Of a stretch of DNA of 64,000 nucleotides, positions 1 through 9,971 are shown in pieces; the first letter of the stretch is position 1, and every line of letters begins with the position of its first letter. Made by a program: the position numbers and the translations under genes. Under the pieces are notes generated by a model. The model was not told where the DNA came from. It did not search any database and saw only the letters and a program-made list of their open reading frames with translations. The stretch covers positions 58,488-122,487 of the forward strand of contig WPHV01000017.1 in assembly GCA_009744235.1 (NCBI GenBank). The letters are read 5' to 3'. The DNA is from Gillisella vitis. Its GTDB lineage: Bacteria > Pseudomonadota > Alphaproteobacteria > Rhizobiales > Rhizobiaceae.

Positions 1-468
1 GTCGCCGCGCGCCATCTGGTCGAGCATGGCCGGCAGGATGTTGGCCAGAAGCCGCAGCTTGCGGATCTGCCGGCTCGGAAGTGCCAGCGCCATGGCGATC
101 GACTCCTCGGTCCAACCGAGAGCTACCAGCCGCTCGATGGCGCGCCATTGGTCGACCGGATTCAGCGGTTCGCGGGCGATGTTTTCCGCAAACGACTGCA
201 TGGCGCCGAGATCGTCGGAAGGATCGGCCAGCAGCAGAGGGATTTCCACGAGATCCGCGGCAATGGCTTGTGCTGCACGGCGATGGCCGAAGACGATGAT
301 GTAGCTGTTGCCGCCATCCGGATCGAGTTTGACGATCGGCGGCTGGACGACACCGATGGCCCGGATCGATGCGCAGAGCAGTGCGTCGGACTGGGGCGAA
401 GATTTCGACTGGCGGGACCGGCCGGGATTGTCCTTCAGGCTGCGCGGATCGGCTGTAATCAACTGCAT
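1..468 (-). CDS. ParB/RepB-like nuclease-fold protein, truncated by window edge
   Basis: The first 156 residues of a ParB/Spo0J-type protein are present; the C-terminus lies beyond the left edge. It begins MQLITADPRSLKDNPGRSR, followed by a segment ending in FGHRRAAQA, which matches the ParB N-terminal GERR-type motif (here GHRR), and then ENIAREPLNPVDQWRAIERL, typical of the ENxxR..L.p.E box. A helix-turn-helix follows (WTEESIAMALALPSRQIRKL). Family members bind CTP and DNA in plasmid segregation or act as ParB-like regulators. Next to the giant methylase/helicase this is probably the accessory ParB-like gene of rhizobial plasmids and not the repABC RepB. The start is the ATG at 468; downstream function is inferred only. 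Confidence 0.85.
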   Translation of the reverse strand, partial: MQLITADPRSLKDNPGRSRQSKSSPQSDALLCASIRAIGVVQPPIVKLDPDGGNSYIIVFGHRRAAQAIAADLVEIPLLLADPSDDLGAMQSFAENIAREPLNPVDQWRAIERLVALGWTEESIAMALALPSRQIRKLRLLANILPAMLDQMARGD

Positions 469-793
469 GGGAATGACCTTTCGGTTTCGGGCGGACGGAC
501 TGTCCTTGCCTCCTCATCTTCTTCTCGAAGACATCCTCCGAACCGCAGGACGGGACGGCGGCTGCAATTGCGGCGGAGCAGACCTGGCTTGCGGGAGAGC
601 GAGGCACACCTGCCTTGCGAAACAAGCTGGCCCGGTCTCGGCGACCGGCGCGATTGAGGGAACCGGCAGCCGTCGGACCGTCCAGCGAACCGGTTTCCTT
701 CTCCTCGTCCTTCTCCTTCCCCTCCCTCTCGTCCTCCCTTCCATTTTCCAGCGATGTCACACGATTTTAAGCAATTGCTGCTGAACTCTGGCC
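469..793. other. Intergenic region between two divergent genes, no gene seen
   Basis: This 325-base stretch separates the leftward ParB-like gene from the rightward ligase and must hold promoters for both. Short open frames on both strands show no coding character. The 690-745 part is a pyrimidine-rich run on the plus strand (tcctt/ctccc repeats). I could not assign a clear -35/-10 pair or a LexA box. Confidence 0.5.
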
Positions 794-1840
794 ATGACAA
801 AGCCACCGCGCCAAAAATCCCAGCCGCTTTTGCGGGAGACGGATCTCCCGATCCGCTCGCGACCGCGCAAACCACGCGATCCGGCGCAACCCCAGCTCCC
901 CTTCGACCCGATGCCCGATCGTATCGAACCGTGCCTGGCGCTGCTGAAAGCAAAGCCGCCGTCCGGACCGGACTGGATCTACGAGATCAAATGGGACGGC
1001 TATCGTATTGCGGTTCACATCGAGCCGAACTCCGCACGGATCATCACACGTGGCGGTCATGACTGGACCGACAGGTTTCCGGCAATTGCAGCCGCCGCGC
1101 GCAAGCTCGGGGTGGGGACCGCCATTCTCGATGGGGAAGCCGTCGTGCTCGATGCCGAGGGCCGCTCGGATTTTGGCGCGCTGCAGCGGTCGCTTGGCGG
1201 GCGTGGGGGCAGACAAGCCTCCGGCGATGCCATCCTCTACGCATTCGACCTGTTGTATTTCGATGGCCACGACCTGACGAAGATGGAGCTTTCCGGACGT
1301 CGTCACCTGCTGGAAGACCTGATCGGCGAGAGCGAAGGAACGATCCGCGTCTCGCAGGAGGTCGAAGCGGATGGCGCGACACTTCTGGAGGCCGCGCGCG
1401 AGCACGGCCTGGAAGGCATCATCGCCAAGCACCGCGACAGCACTTATCGATCGGGCCGGCTCGGCGACTGGCTGAAGATCAAATGCATCCAGAGTGAAAG
1501 CTTTGTGATTGTCGGATACGAGCCATCCTCTGCAGCACGCGGCGGGATCGGCAGTCTGCTGCTGGCGGCCTACCAAGGCGACGCGTTCGTCTATATCGGT
1601 TCGGTCGGGACTGGCTTCAAAGAGAAAGAGGCAATCGAACTGCGCCGGATGCTGGACACGCTGAAGACCAGGCGTGCTCCAGTGGCCGTCGACAAGAAGG
1701 GGGCCGTCTTCGTTCAGCCGACACTGATTGCGGAGATCGAATACCGCGCATGGACCGACGACGGCAAATTGCGGCACGCCTCGTACAAGGGCCTGCGGGA
1801 ACTGCAGGATAACGCAGCGATCTACAAACTCCCGGAATAG
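794..1840 (+). CDS. ATP-dependent DNA ligase, LigD ligase-domain type
   Basis: A 348-residue nucleotidyltransferase ligase that seals nicks using ATP. The adenylation motif I is EIKWDGYR with Lys66 as the predicted AMP-accepting residue. Motif III-like DGEAVVLDAEGRSDF follows, then FDLLYFDGHDL, EGIIAKHRDSTYRSGR (motif IV/V region) and DWLKIKC. The OB-fold ends RHASYKGLRE, which is characteristic of the ligase module of bacterial LigD. The polymerase and nuclease modules of full LigD are absent, so this is a stand-alone LigD/LigC-like ligase of the non-homologous end-joining group. No Ku gene is in the window. The start ATG follows gctgctgaactctggcc with no strong ribosome site. Confidence 0.93.
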   Translation: MTKPPRQKSQPLLRETDLPIRSRPRKPRDPAQPQLPFDPMPDRIEPCLALLKAKPPSGPDWIYEIKWDGYRIAVHIEPNSARIITRGGHDWTDRFPAIAAAARKLGVGTAILDGEAVVLDAEGRSDFGALQRSLGGRGGRQASGDAILYAFDLLYFDGHDLTKMELSGRRHLLEDLIGESEGTIRVSQEVEADGATLLEAAREHGLEGIIAKHRDSTYRSGRLGDWLKIKCIQSESFVIVGYEPSSAARGGIGSLLLAAYQGDAFVYIGSVGTGFKEKEAIELRRMLDTLKTRRAPVAVDKKGAVFVQPTLIAEIEYRAWTDDGKLRHASYKGLRELQDNAAIYKLPE

Positions 1841-1861
1841 CGCCTGTAGGCAAAAAACGAA

Positions 1862-1893
1862 AGGGCGCTCGACCCTTTCGGGGAGCGCCCTTC
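1862..1893 (-). terminator. Hairpin terminator between convergent ligase and helicase genes
   Basis: A perfect 10-bp stem (AAGGGCGCTC/GAGCGCCCTT) with a 12-nt loop. Read on the minus strand it is followed by TTTCGTTTTTTG, so it fits an intrinsic terminator for a leftward transcript. It lies 120 bases past the stop of the helicase gene and 22 bases past the stop of the rightward ligase gene, and may serve both. Confidence 0.75.
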
Positions 1894-2012
1894 CAACCCG
1901 GACGGTTTCAAACGCGCGGCAATCGCCACTGCAGGAAACCATCGAAACGAGTGATAACCGATAGATGTGTATCGGCCGACCTCGTTTCAAGTGACGGTGG
2001 GTATGCCGCTGT

Positions 2013-5000
2013 TCACGCGGCTTCCTGGCGATCCTCCTCTGGTTCGTCGGCGGTTGCCGCCAGATCCCTTTCGATCTCGTCGAGTTGGCTCAGCTTGAGT
2101 TCGAGCTCGGCTTCCAACGAGAAGCTCTCTCCCAGACGCGGCGTGTAGGAGGCGAGCCGTCGCTTGGCATCGGTGAGCCGATTGCGATGGCTCTCGCGTT
2201 CCGGTTCAAACCCGCCAAGCGCATGTTCGAGCCGGGAGATCGCGCCGATCGGCGTGGTGGTGACGGCCAAATCGATCTCGTAGTCGCGACCTGTGCGTTG
2301 GAGCAGGGTGTCATAGCGATAACCATCCTTGCCAAACCGCTCGCCCTGATAGGCGAGATCGAAGCCGCCGATGGTGGCGATGATCACCTCTTTCTCCTGC
2401 TGAAGCTGCACCAGCGTCAGGATTTCCTTCATCAGCGCGCGGCCAGCGAGTTTGCGCTCGTCGAATGTGTCTTCGCCAACTTGCATGACAAGGGCGTCGC
2501 CAGATGTTGGGGCCAGCAGCTCGATATCCTTGCCCACATCCTCGATCCGGCGGCTGGAAAATTCGATATCCCGTTCGGCGTCGCGGATTTGCCGGCGGAT
2601 GGCGTGCTGGTCATCGATATGCGCGGCCCGCAAGCGGTCGAGACGGGCAATCTCGGCCTCCAGCCCCGCCTTCTGCATCAGCCGCTCGTCGCCGGACGCG
2701 ATCGCCTTGGCCATGGCAAACTGGTTTGCCTGCCCCTCGCCCATATCCTCCAGCCGTCGAACGCTGGTGTCGCCGGACAGGGCAGCCGCAATGAAGCGGG
2801 CCTTGCGCTCATTGTTCTGCCACATGGTAGCATCGAGGCTGCCGAGTGTCGCATAGGCGAAGACATCGACTTCGTCATGCTGGTTGCCCTGGCGAATAAT
2901 ACGGCCTTCACGCTGCTCGATCTGCGATGGCAACCACGGCACATCGAGGTGGTGCAGAGCTTTCAAACGAGCCTGAACGTTGACGCCGGTGCCCATGGTT
3001 TCCGACGAGCCGATCAGTACGCGAACTTTTCCGGCATTAAAGTCGTTGAACAGGCGCTGCTTGGCATCCGACTTCTTGTAATCCTGCATGAAAGCGATTT
3101 CGGAAGCCGGCACGCCAAGGCGGACGAGCTCATCGCGGATCCATCTGTATGCGGAAAAACCGCGGGATGCCTCCACATTAATCGTGCCGAGGTCGGAGAA
3201 GATCAACTGGCCGGCGCCCTGCCGGTCGAACGGTTTGCCGTCCTTGCGACGATACTCCGCCTCTCCGGTTTCCTGCCAGATGCGGTGGGTGTTAGTGACA
3301 AGTGCGTTCAGCTTGTTGGCGGTCTCGTTGCCCATGGCCTGATCGACCAGCCGCAGATCGATCGCCGCATGGCGGCCATCGGTGATGACGGAAAGCAGAA
3401 TGTCGTCACCGGGCTTGGCCGGACCATCGCGCATCTCGATCGCCTTGTTCCGCGCGTCAAGTTGCTTCTGGTACGCCTTGAAAGCAGCGGTTGGCTCGGC
3501 CGTGATGATCTGTCGTTTGCCACCAGATATCTCGGGCACCTTCACATAGGTTCTGAGATCGACGGGCAGTACGACGTCGGCGAAGGAGCGGAACATGGCG
3601 ATGAGTTCCGGCACGTTGACGAACTGGCTGAAGCGCGTGACGGGCTTGTATTTGCCAGACGGCTGCAGTTCAAGTTCGGTCGAGGTATCGCCGAAGGTCG
3701 AGGCCCAGGCGTCGAACTCGTGCAGACCACGTTCCGACAATGCTGCCGGATCCATCATCCGCTGCACGGAGAACATCTCGCCGAGCGTGTTGGTGATCGG
3801 CGTTCCCGAGGCCAGTACCAGCGCCCTGCCCGGGTTCTTCGTCTCGATAAAGCGGGATTTGACGAACAGGTCCCAGGCGCGCTGCGAGCCGTTCGGATCG
3901 ACACCGCGCAGGGTCGACATGTTGGTGGCGAAGGACAGCTTGCGGAACTCCTGCGCCTCGTCGACGATAATCTGGTCGATACCGAGTTCGGAGATGGTCA
4001 GCAGATCGTCTTTCCGTGTTGCCAACGCCTCCAACCGCTCCTTGTGACCTTCCTTCATGCGCTCGATGCGCTTGCGCGAAAGCCGATCCTGGCTATCAAC
4101 CTTGACCAGGAGCTCCTCGTAGAGCTCCAACTCGTCCTGAATCATCTGCGCCTCGAAGGCCGATGGCACCGCGATGAACCGAAACGCCGAATGGGTGATG
4201 ATGATCGCGTCCCAGTTGGCGGTCGCCGCCCGTGACAGGAAGCGATGACGCTTTTCTCGGGCGAAGTTCGTTTCGTCAGCGACCAGAATGCGGGCATTGG
4301 GATAGAGCGCCAGGAACTCACGGGCAGCCTGCGCCAGGCAATGGCCTGGCACGACGAGCATCGCCTTGTTGATCAGACCCAGCCGGCGTTGTTCCATAAT
4401 GGCCGCTGCCATGGTCAGCGTCTTGCCGGCACCGACGGCATGAGCGAGATAGGTGGCGCCGGCTGAGATGATCCGCCAGATGCCGCGTTTCTGATGCCCA
4501 TAAAGAGAAAAGGCGCCAGAGGCGCCAGGGAGTTGCAGGTGGTCGCCATTGAAAGATCGCGGCGCTATGTTGTTGAATGTATCGTTATAGACCCGCGCTA
4601 AGCGATCAGTGCGATCCGGATCGGACCAGATCCACGACTGGAAGGCGGACTTGATCTTGGCGAGCTTTTCCTTGGCCGCCTCCGTTTCTACCGTGTTCAG
4701 CACCCGGCGCTCGGTCTCGCCATCGCGGATCGTGTCGAAGATCTGCGGCACGGACGAGTTGAGAGCGTCTGACAGCAGCTGGCCGGCATGGCGGCGATGG
4801 GTGCCCCATTCGGTGGTGCCGGATGCCGACCATTCCAGCTGACGGGCATTGACCGTCCAGGTCGCCAGTTCCGGCAGATGATGAATGGAGATGTCGGCCT
4901 CCATCATCTTTTTGACGAAGGCGACGACATCATCGGCCGGGATCCATGGGGCGCCAAGGCGTGCGGTAATATCCGAGGGCCTGAGATCGGCTGGCTGCAC

Positions 5001-7100
5001 CCGCTCAAGCGCTGCGACATTACCGGCGAAGGCGGGATCGAGTTCGGCGGCGGCGCGAGCAACAGTGAGCTTCGACCGGACCGCACCGGACAGATATGCG
5101 TCGGCCATCTGCCAGGAGCCATCGGATGGATCGCAGAAGATCGCCCCGCCCAGCTCGCCGAGAACGTTCTCAACGTCGCGATGCAGCAGCTCGGCAACAT
5201 GATCGAGATCGACATGGCCGCGTTCGTTCAGAACAACCGCGAGCGCATCGAGCGCCGAAGTGATCACTGGTGCCGGCGGCGGCGCGATGACGCGCTCGGT
5301 AAAGATCGGCCCGGGTCTGGCGGTGTTTGTCTCCAGATCATAGTCCTCGATCGAGGCCACCAGCCAGCAATCGGGATCGTCGAGGAAGGACGCGAGGTTC
5401 GGCCGGCGATGGACCTCCCTGATCTCACCGGTTTCCGGATCCTCCGATGTCGAGACGGAGGTGAAGTTGATCGGGCCGAATTCGCGCACGAAACTCGACC
5501 AGCCAATGCGCAGCGACACCTGCGCCTTCTGCCAGGGCTGGTCGCGTTCCTGAAGCTTGAGAATGAGCCGGACCGCATCGCGGATCGGGATGAGCTTGCG
5601 GATAATGAGAGCATGCTTGGCGAAGATGCCATCGGTGCTCCGGCCCTTCCTGACCTCGACCGGGACAGCGACGCCGTCCACCACCTGCATCAGCGCCGTG
5701 GCCTTGCCGATGAAATAGCTGCCTTCGCGAACTTTTGGATCATCCGGGCGCTCGACCATGGCTTCCGCGACTTCGTCCTCAAGGGCGAAGTCGATTGTGG
5801 ATGGCTCACCGTCATAGAGATCGGCTGGTAGCTGGCTGATCGCGGAGTTCAGGCTCGTTTCGAGATCATTGTCAAAAGGGAGGCATGTATAGGCTTCGCC
5901 GAATGGACCTGACGTGATCGCATGCTGTCCCAGCACTATGTCGGAATGATCGGCGAACCACCTGTTGATACGGACGCTGCCGCCCTCGCCTTCGGCCTGG
6001 ACATCCGCGAGATCGAGCCAAGTGTTGTTTCCAACCGTCTCATCCGCACGGCGCTTTCGGAAGAAGAGGATATCGACAACGACATCGGTTCCGGCGTCGG
6101 CGCGAAAGCTGCCTTCGGGCAAGCGAATGGCGCCAATCAGATCGGCCATGCCGGCGATGTGTTCGCGCGCGCGGGCATCGGCCTTGTCCATCGTGCCGGA
6201 CGAGGTGACAAAGGCCGCAAGACCGCCGGGCTTCAGCCGGTGGATGGACTTGGCGATGAAATAATCATGCAGCCGCAAGCCGAGAGACCGGAAGGCCGGA
6301 TCACTCTTCACCGTCCTGTCAGAAAACGGCGGGTTGCCGATCGTCAGATCGAAATGGTCGGGCAGGTCGGTGCGCGCAAAATCGCTTGTGATGATCCTTG
6401 CCCGCGGTTGTAGCAGCCGAACGATGCGGGCGGTGACGGGATCGAGCTCGACGCCGGTGACATGGCTCACCTTCGAGAGAGCATCCGGCATCAGCGCCGG
6501 AAACATCCCCGTACCGATACCCGGCTCCAGGATCCGTCCACCATCGAACCCCATGCGGACCAGGCCCGACCAGATGGCACGAACGATAAACTCCGGCGTG
6601 AAGTGGGCATACTGGGTGCAGCGCGCCAGAGATGCGTAGTCCCCGGCCGCGACGGCGCTTTCCAGATTGCCACCGAGCTCTTCCCAGCCTCTACGAAAAG
6701 CGTCTTCGCCAGGACGCCGGAATATGCCGTTGGCCAGATCCGACGCGCCGAAGCCGGTGAACTTGATCAGCCTGGCCTGCTGGTCAGGTCGGGCCGGAAG
6801 GCCGTGACGCTCGATCTCGTTGGCCAGTTGGATGGCGGCGATATTGTCACGCGCCCGGTCGCGCCAGGATTTGGCGAGACCGCGTGTACTCTCCAGTCGG
6901 AAATCGACCCTCGCGCGCATCTGCGGTTTAGCCTCTGGGATCGTCAGAACTGGGGCGGCCGGCGCCGGCGTCGACGGCGGTGGGTCATCCTCGAGATCGG
7001 TCCCAAAGTCCGCTGCGAAACCCGGCACACCGAGATCGAAACCGGATGCGAGAGCTGTATTGCCGAACAGGTCGATGGTGAAAGGATCGTCATGCGCCAT
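2013..7100 (-). CDS. Giant adenine-specific DNA methylase / SNF2-like helicase fusion
   Basis: A 1695-residue protein. The N-terminal third is an N6-adenine methyltransferase: SAM-binding LEPGIGTGMFPAL near residue 195 and catalytic NPPF at about 256-259. The central and C-terminal parts are a superfamily 2 helicase: Walker A AVGAGKTLTM at about 890, DEAQ box IIVDEAQEF near 1047, SGTPITN, and motif VI QREGRIIRQGNQ. This is the 'N12 class' methylase/helicase family (COG4646) found on rhizobial plasmids and integrative elements, broadly comparable to phage P1 DarB. The start was placed at MAHDDPF because AGGAG lies 8 bases upstream; a 12-residue longer frame lacks a ribosome site. It probably protects or remodels incoming plasmid DNA; that role is inferred. 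Confidence 0.92.
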   Translation of the reverse strand: MAHDDPFTIDLFGNTALASGFDLGVPGFAADFGTDLEDDPPPSTPAPAAPVLTIPEAKPQMRARVDFRLESTRGLAKSWRDRARDNIAAIQLANEIERHGLPARPDQQARLIKFTGFGASDLANGIFRRPGEDAFRRGWEELGGNLESAVAAGDYASLARCTQYAHFTPEFIVRAIWSGLVRMGFDGGRILEPGIGTGMFPALMPDALSKVSHVTGVELDPVTARIVRLLQPRARIITSDFARTDLPDHFDLTIGNPPFSDRTVKSDPAFRSLGLRLHDYFIAKSIHRLKPGGLAAFVTSSGTMDKADARAREHIAGMADLIGAIRLPEGSFRADAGTDVVVDILFFRKRRADETVGNNTWLDLADVQAEGEGGSVRINRWFADHSDIVLGQHAITSGPFGEAYTCLPFDNDLETSLNSAISQLPADLYDGEPSTIDFALEDEVAEAMVERPDDPKVREGSYFIGKATALMQVVDGVAVPVEVRKGRSTDGIFAKHALIIRKLIPIRDAVRLILKLQERDQPWQKAQVSLRIGWSSFVREFGPINFTSVSTSEDPETGEIREVHRRPNLASFLDDPDCWLVASIEDYDLETNTARPGPIFTERVIAPPPAPVITSALDALAVVLNERGHVDLDHVAELLHRDVENVLGELGGAIFCDPSDGSWQMADAYLSGAVRSKLTVARAAAELDPAFAGNVAALERVQPADLRPSDITARLGAPWIPADDVVAFVKKMMEADISIHHLPELATWTVNARQLEWSASGTTEWGTHRRHAGQLLSDALNSSVPQIFDTIRDGETERRVLNTVETEAAKEKLAKIKSAFQSWIWSDPDRTDRLARVYNDTFNNIAPRSFNGDHLQLPGASGAFSLYGHQKRGIWRIISAGATYLAHAVGAGKTLTMAAAIMEQRRLGLINKAMLVVPGHCLAQAAREFLALYPNARILVADETNFAREKRHRFLSRAATANWDAIIITHSAFRFIAVPSAFEAQMIQDELELYEELLVKVDSQDRLSRKRIERMKEGHKERLEALATRKDDLLTISELGIDQIIVDEAQEFRKLSFATNMSTLRGVDPNGSQRAWDLFVKSRFIETKNPGRALVLASGTPITNTLGEMFSVQRMMDPAALSERGLHEFDAWASTFGDTSTELELQPSGKYKPVTRFSQFVNVPELIAMFRSFADVVLPVDLRTYVKVPEISGGKRQIITAEPTAAFKAYQKQLDARNKAIEMRDGPAKPGDDILLSVITDGRHAAIDLRLVDQAMGNETANKLNALVTNTHRIWQETGEAEYRRKDGKPFDRQGAGQLIFSDLGTINVEASRGFSAYRWIRDELVRLGVPASEIAFMQDYKKSDAKQRLFNDFNAGKVRVLIGSSETMGTGVNVQARLKALHHLDVPWLPSQIEQREGRIIRQGNQHDEVDVFAYATLGSLDATMWQNNERKARFIAAALSGDTSVRRLEDMGEGQANQFAMAKAIASGDERLMQKAGLEAEIARLDRLRAAHIDDQHAIRRQIRDAERDIEFSSRRIEDVGKDIELLAPTSGDALVMQVGEDTFDERKLAGRALMKEILTLVQLQQEKEVIIATIGGFDLAYQGERFGKDGYRYDTLLQRTGRDYEIDLAVTTTPIGAISRLEHALGGFEPERESHRNRLTDAKRRLASYTPRLGESFSLEAELELKLSQLDEIERDLAATADEPEEDRQEAA

Positions 7101-7199
7101 TGGAAAACTCCTGTGAGGTGGCGCGCCGAGGCACACTCGCCGTTGAATGCGAGTGTTGCGAAGACGCAGAATGGTGAGATCGCGAAGTGAAGGTCGCTG

Positions 7200-7805
7200 T
7201 CAGGCAGCGATAGTTTCCGGCAATAGACGGAATTGCACCGGCAGCTTGGCGGCGATCTCCTCGTCGGTCAGATCGCCGAGCAGCTTCCAGACCTTGCCTT
7301 GAGCTGAGGGATAGACGAGCACGATCTGGCGATTGCGCAGATCGGCTGGAAAACGTGCGTCGGCATAGCCGCGGAAATCCGGACCGGTCGCGCTCCAGAT
7401 ATGATCGAGTTTTTCCTGTCGGTTCATGGCGCGGACGGGACGGGATTCGCGGGTGATGATCTCGGCGCGCATGCGGTCGGGTGACTGTCGATCGGCCAGG
7501 TCGCAATAGCCGTGAAACCATCGGAACCGATCATCGATCGGCAGGGCGAAGAAAACGCTGGTGACGCTGGCGGCCAGGAATTCGCGCATGGCGAACATGT
7601 CGCCGCGATAAAAGAGCGGCGGCAGGATCTCGAACATGTGGTCGTGATCGGCTTCGGATATCTCAAACCACTCGCCGACATATCGCGTGCCGTTCATCCT
7701 GTCATCGTTGAACGGCGACTGGCTATGGCGATTGAACAGGGCGTACATTTCGTGGTGGCTGGCCACACCTTCGAACACTTTACGGATGGTGGGAGTATCG
7801 AACAT
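7200..7805 (-). CDS. DUF1419 family protein
   Basis: A 201-residue soluble protein beginning MFDTPTIRKVFEGVASHHEM, with conserved-looking GEWFEISEADHDHMFEILPPLFYRGDMFAMREFL and a C-terminal half rich in aromatic residues. It resembles the DUF1419 family, which I know only from plasmids and symbiosis islands of Rhizobiales, where it travels with the methylase/helicase and TOPRIM genes seen here. No catalytic motif is evident. It lies about 100 bases upstream of the methylase/helicase on the same strand and could be cotranscribed with it. Function unknown. Confidence 0.75.
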   Translation of the reverse strand: MFDTPTIRKVFEGVASHHEMYALFNRHSQSPFNDDRMNGTRYVGEWFEISEADHDHMFEILPPLFYRGDMFAMREFLAASVTSVFFALPIDDRFRWFHGYCDLADRQSPDRMRAEIITRESRPVRAMNRQEKLDHIWSATGPDFRGYADARFPADLRNRQIVLVYPSAQGKVWKLLGDLTDEEIAAKLPVQFRLLPETIAA

Positions 7806-7939
7806 CTGCGGCTCCTTTGGGGTTGCGGCTGAGCTGAAAAGCCTGTTCGACCTCTCCTGCTTCAGTCCTTTGATTACCCCTCCTCAGCCGGCGCCTCGCG
7901 GGCAGCGGGTCAAGGGCCGCCGTCAGGCGGGCGGCAGCT

Positions 7940-8875
7940 TCACCCTTGATGCGTTGGCCGCGTATGCGGCAGCTCGCCTTTCTCCCTCCTCTCCTTCAGT
8001 TCCTCATTCCAATCCTCACTCTGCGGCCTCAGCCGAGAGAAATCGCAACCGGCGCTGTCCGCCATCTGGCGCAGGCGGTCGGCAAAAACTTCACCCTGGA
8101 CGTTATTGTCGGTCGCTGCCACAAGCCACGCGCCCTCCCCGGACGCTAAGTTTTCCAACGCGAACGCGGTTAGCGGAGACCAGCCGCCTCCAGTGCTGAC
8201 ATAGAGCGTGTCGGATCGTGTCTGCTCGATCGCGGCCAGGCTGAGCGCATCGATCGCCGCCTCCGTCACACAGATCCGATGAGCGTCATTCATCCCAAAC
8301 TGGAAGAGCGCCTTGGCGCCGCCGGTGGAAAACCCGCGCCAGTCCGGACCGCGCTCCTCCCAGCCGATGACGGCACCAGCCTCATCGACATGCTTTGCCC
8401 ACATCGAGCCATATGGGCCTTCCCGAAGAACGTCTGCATCGATCGCCGCGGAGATGACTTGCCATGGCAGCGCCCGGCATCGCTGGAGGTAAGTCCACGT
8501 CGCCGATCCGCGCCACGGCCGTTTTCGGTGGTTCCAGCGGTCAGCGACCGAAGCAATTGGCTGCGTTTGATGTTGAGGCTTCTCCCATGTCGGTGCGACT
8601 GGCTGGAACGCGATGAGAGCCCCGACAACTGCCAGGGCCTCGGCAAATCCGATCCCATGAAGATAGCTTGCAAGGGCAAACACATCGCCCTTGGCGTCCG
8701 AACGGGCGTCGAACCAGCCCCTGTCGTCGTGGATCACGATGACGATATCGTCGTCGCGCCGGAATTTGACCGCCCGGCGCGTGCTCTCTTTCCGGTCTAT
8801 CGCGAAGCCCTCATGCTCAAGGACGGCTGCGCATCCCACCCGGGCGCGCAGCTCCTCGATGTCATTCTTATCCAT
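7940..8875 (-). CDS. DUF3991 and TOPRIM domain protein (primase-like)
   Basis: A 311-residue protein. The N-terminal part (VLEHEGFAIDRKESTRRAVKFRRDDD) resembles the CHC2-like zinc-free DUF3991 module, and GDVFALASYLHG follows. The C-terminal half is a TOPRIM fold: ICVTEAAIDALSLAAI (catalytic Glu strand), then YVSTGGGWSP, and WLVAATDNNVQGE with the acidic D-N-N in place of the usual DxD. Such proteins accompany plasmid relaxase or methylase clusters and may prime or process DNA. The start MDKNDIEEL was chosen because AGGGG precedes it; an extension of 91 codons upstream is arginine/serine-rich and looks non-coding. Confidence 0.85.
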   Translation of the reverse strand: MDKNDIEELRARVGCAAVLEHEGFAIDRKESTRRAVKFRRDDDIVIVIHDDRGWFDARSDAKGDVFALASYLHGIGFAEALAVVGALIAFQPVAPTWEKPQHQTQPIASVADRWNHRKRPWRGSATWTYLQRCRALPWQVISAAIDADVLREGPYGSMWAKHVDEAGAVIGWEERGPDWRGFSTGGAKALFQFGMNDAHRICVTEAAIDALSLAAIEQTRSDTLYVSTGGGWSPLTAFALENLASGEGAWLVAATDNNVQGEVFADRLRQMADSAGCDFSRLRPQSEDWNEELKERREKGELPHTRPTHQG

Positions 8876-9050
8876 TTCGTTTCCCCTGCTTTCCTGGCTT
8901 TTCGGACTGGCAGCGCCCAGGCCGCGAAGATGAAAACGCGCAAGGGCGCGGTTCGCAATGTGCAGATCTGCGGGACAAGCTCGCGGCGAAGCCTCCCTTG
9001 CGCGCGCATCAGCGCAAGCGGCACGCCTTCCCCCCGGAGGGTTGATCGGC

Positions 9051-9230
9051 TCAATGAGCCGATCCGTAGGCAAAGGGATCATAGATATTGATGATGGCGT
9101 CCTCATCGCCGTCATACTCGGCGGAAAGCATGACGCCGATCTCGCCATCGATTTCGAAGAGGGTGACCGGGACCATCAGGGTCCGGGCAAGATCGAAAGC
9201 GTGGTTCTGTGCGAGGCTGAGATCCGACAT
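9051..9230 (-). CDS. Small conserved-looking acidic protein, function unknown
   Basis: A 59-residue protein starting MSDLSLAQNHAFDLARTLMV and ending IINIYDPFAYGSAH, with an acidic middle (EYDGDEDA). GGAG sits six bases before the ATG. It lies in the same orientation as the TOPRIM, DUF1419 and methylase genes, suggesting it belongs to that plasmid gene set. I do not recognise a family; the balanced composition and good ribosome site argue that it is real. Confidence 0.6.
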   Translation of the reverse strand: MSDLSLAQNHAFDLARTLMVPVTLFEIDGEIGVMLSAEYDGDEDAIINIYDPFAYGSAH

Positions 9231-9971
9231 GTGAGGCTCCATCCGTTGGCGGGGCCAATCCCCGCTCGATGGCGCCCGTTCGATCCGGACCCGGCCGCGG
9301 TCACCTCGGCGGCGCAGCCAGAGAGGTCGCAGTAGCTGCGAACCCCTTGCGGGTTGACTGCCCAAGGACGGGACTGGATTAGGGATGCCAGACAAGAGAG
9401 CTGGGTTAGCAACGCCAATGGTTGGAGCGGATTGCGTTCGGGCTAAATTGCACGGCCACTTCCTGATCAAGCAACCTGCCGGTTCGGCTCTAACTCAGGG
9501 ATGGAACTGCGCGGCTTCGGCCTGCTGGGAAGGGAACCTTGATGTTACATTACGTGTTGCTGGACAGACCCGGATCGACGTACGCGTCAGGGATGGCGGC
9601 CCGAAGGGTGAAGACTTTATATTGAAGGCTTCAGCGCAGCCTACAGCCCGGTCCCAGAGGGTGACGCCACACTCAGGAAAGCCAAGTCCCGCCTATGTGC
9701 AAGGATTAGGAACAACACATCCTGGCTTCAATTGACGAAACCTGGGGCTGAATTACTCCACGCGCTTCCTCAGAATTACCTGATTGTGGAAACGATCCGC
9801 AAGAGAAGCGACTGAAGCCGGCAGGCCTTCGGAGTCGGCGTTGGCTTGTAGCATGATGGCCGGGTGTCCAAGGCAGCGGTGGCTTGGTATTCTGGTTTGG
9901 GACGAATGAGATTCTTCCATGATCGTCAGGCCCGGCGTGAACCGTTGAAAGCCCAACCGAAAACGAGAAAA
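9231..9971. other. Long intergenic region without a recognisable gene
   Basis: About 740 bases between the leftward plasmid cluster and the rightward HNH-type gene. Short open frames on either strand have arginine- and serine-rich translations and no ribosome sites. The segment around 9240-9370 is GC-rich with several short inverted repeats and could be a leader or a former coding remnant. I see no intact gene, tRNA or terminator. Confidence 0.4.

Noticed and set aside
794-1840. A full non-homologous end-joining set
   Set aside because: Only the ligase is present; no Ku gene and no LigD polymerase or phosphoesterase module lie in the window.
2085-4235. A 716-codon rightward open frame opposite the methylase/helicase gene
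   Set aside because: It mirrors the codon pattern of the real gene on the other strand, has no ribosome site and no family-like motif.
4788-6413. Long rightward open frames of 347 and 163 codons
   Set aside because: Antisense to the methylase domain, where the leftward frame has clear LEPGIGTG and NPPF motifs.
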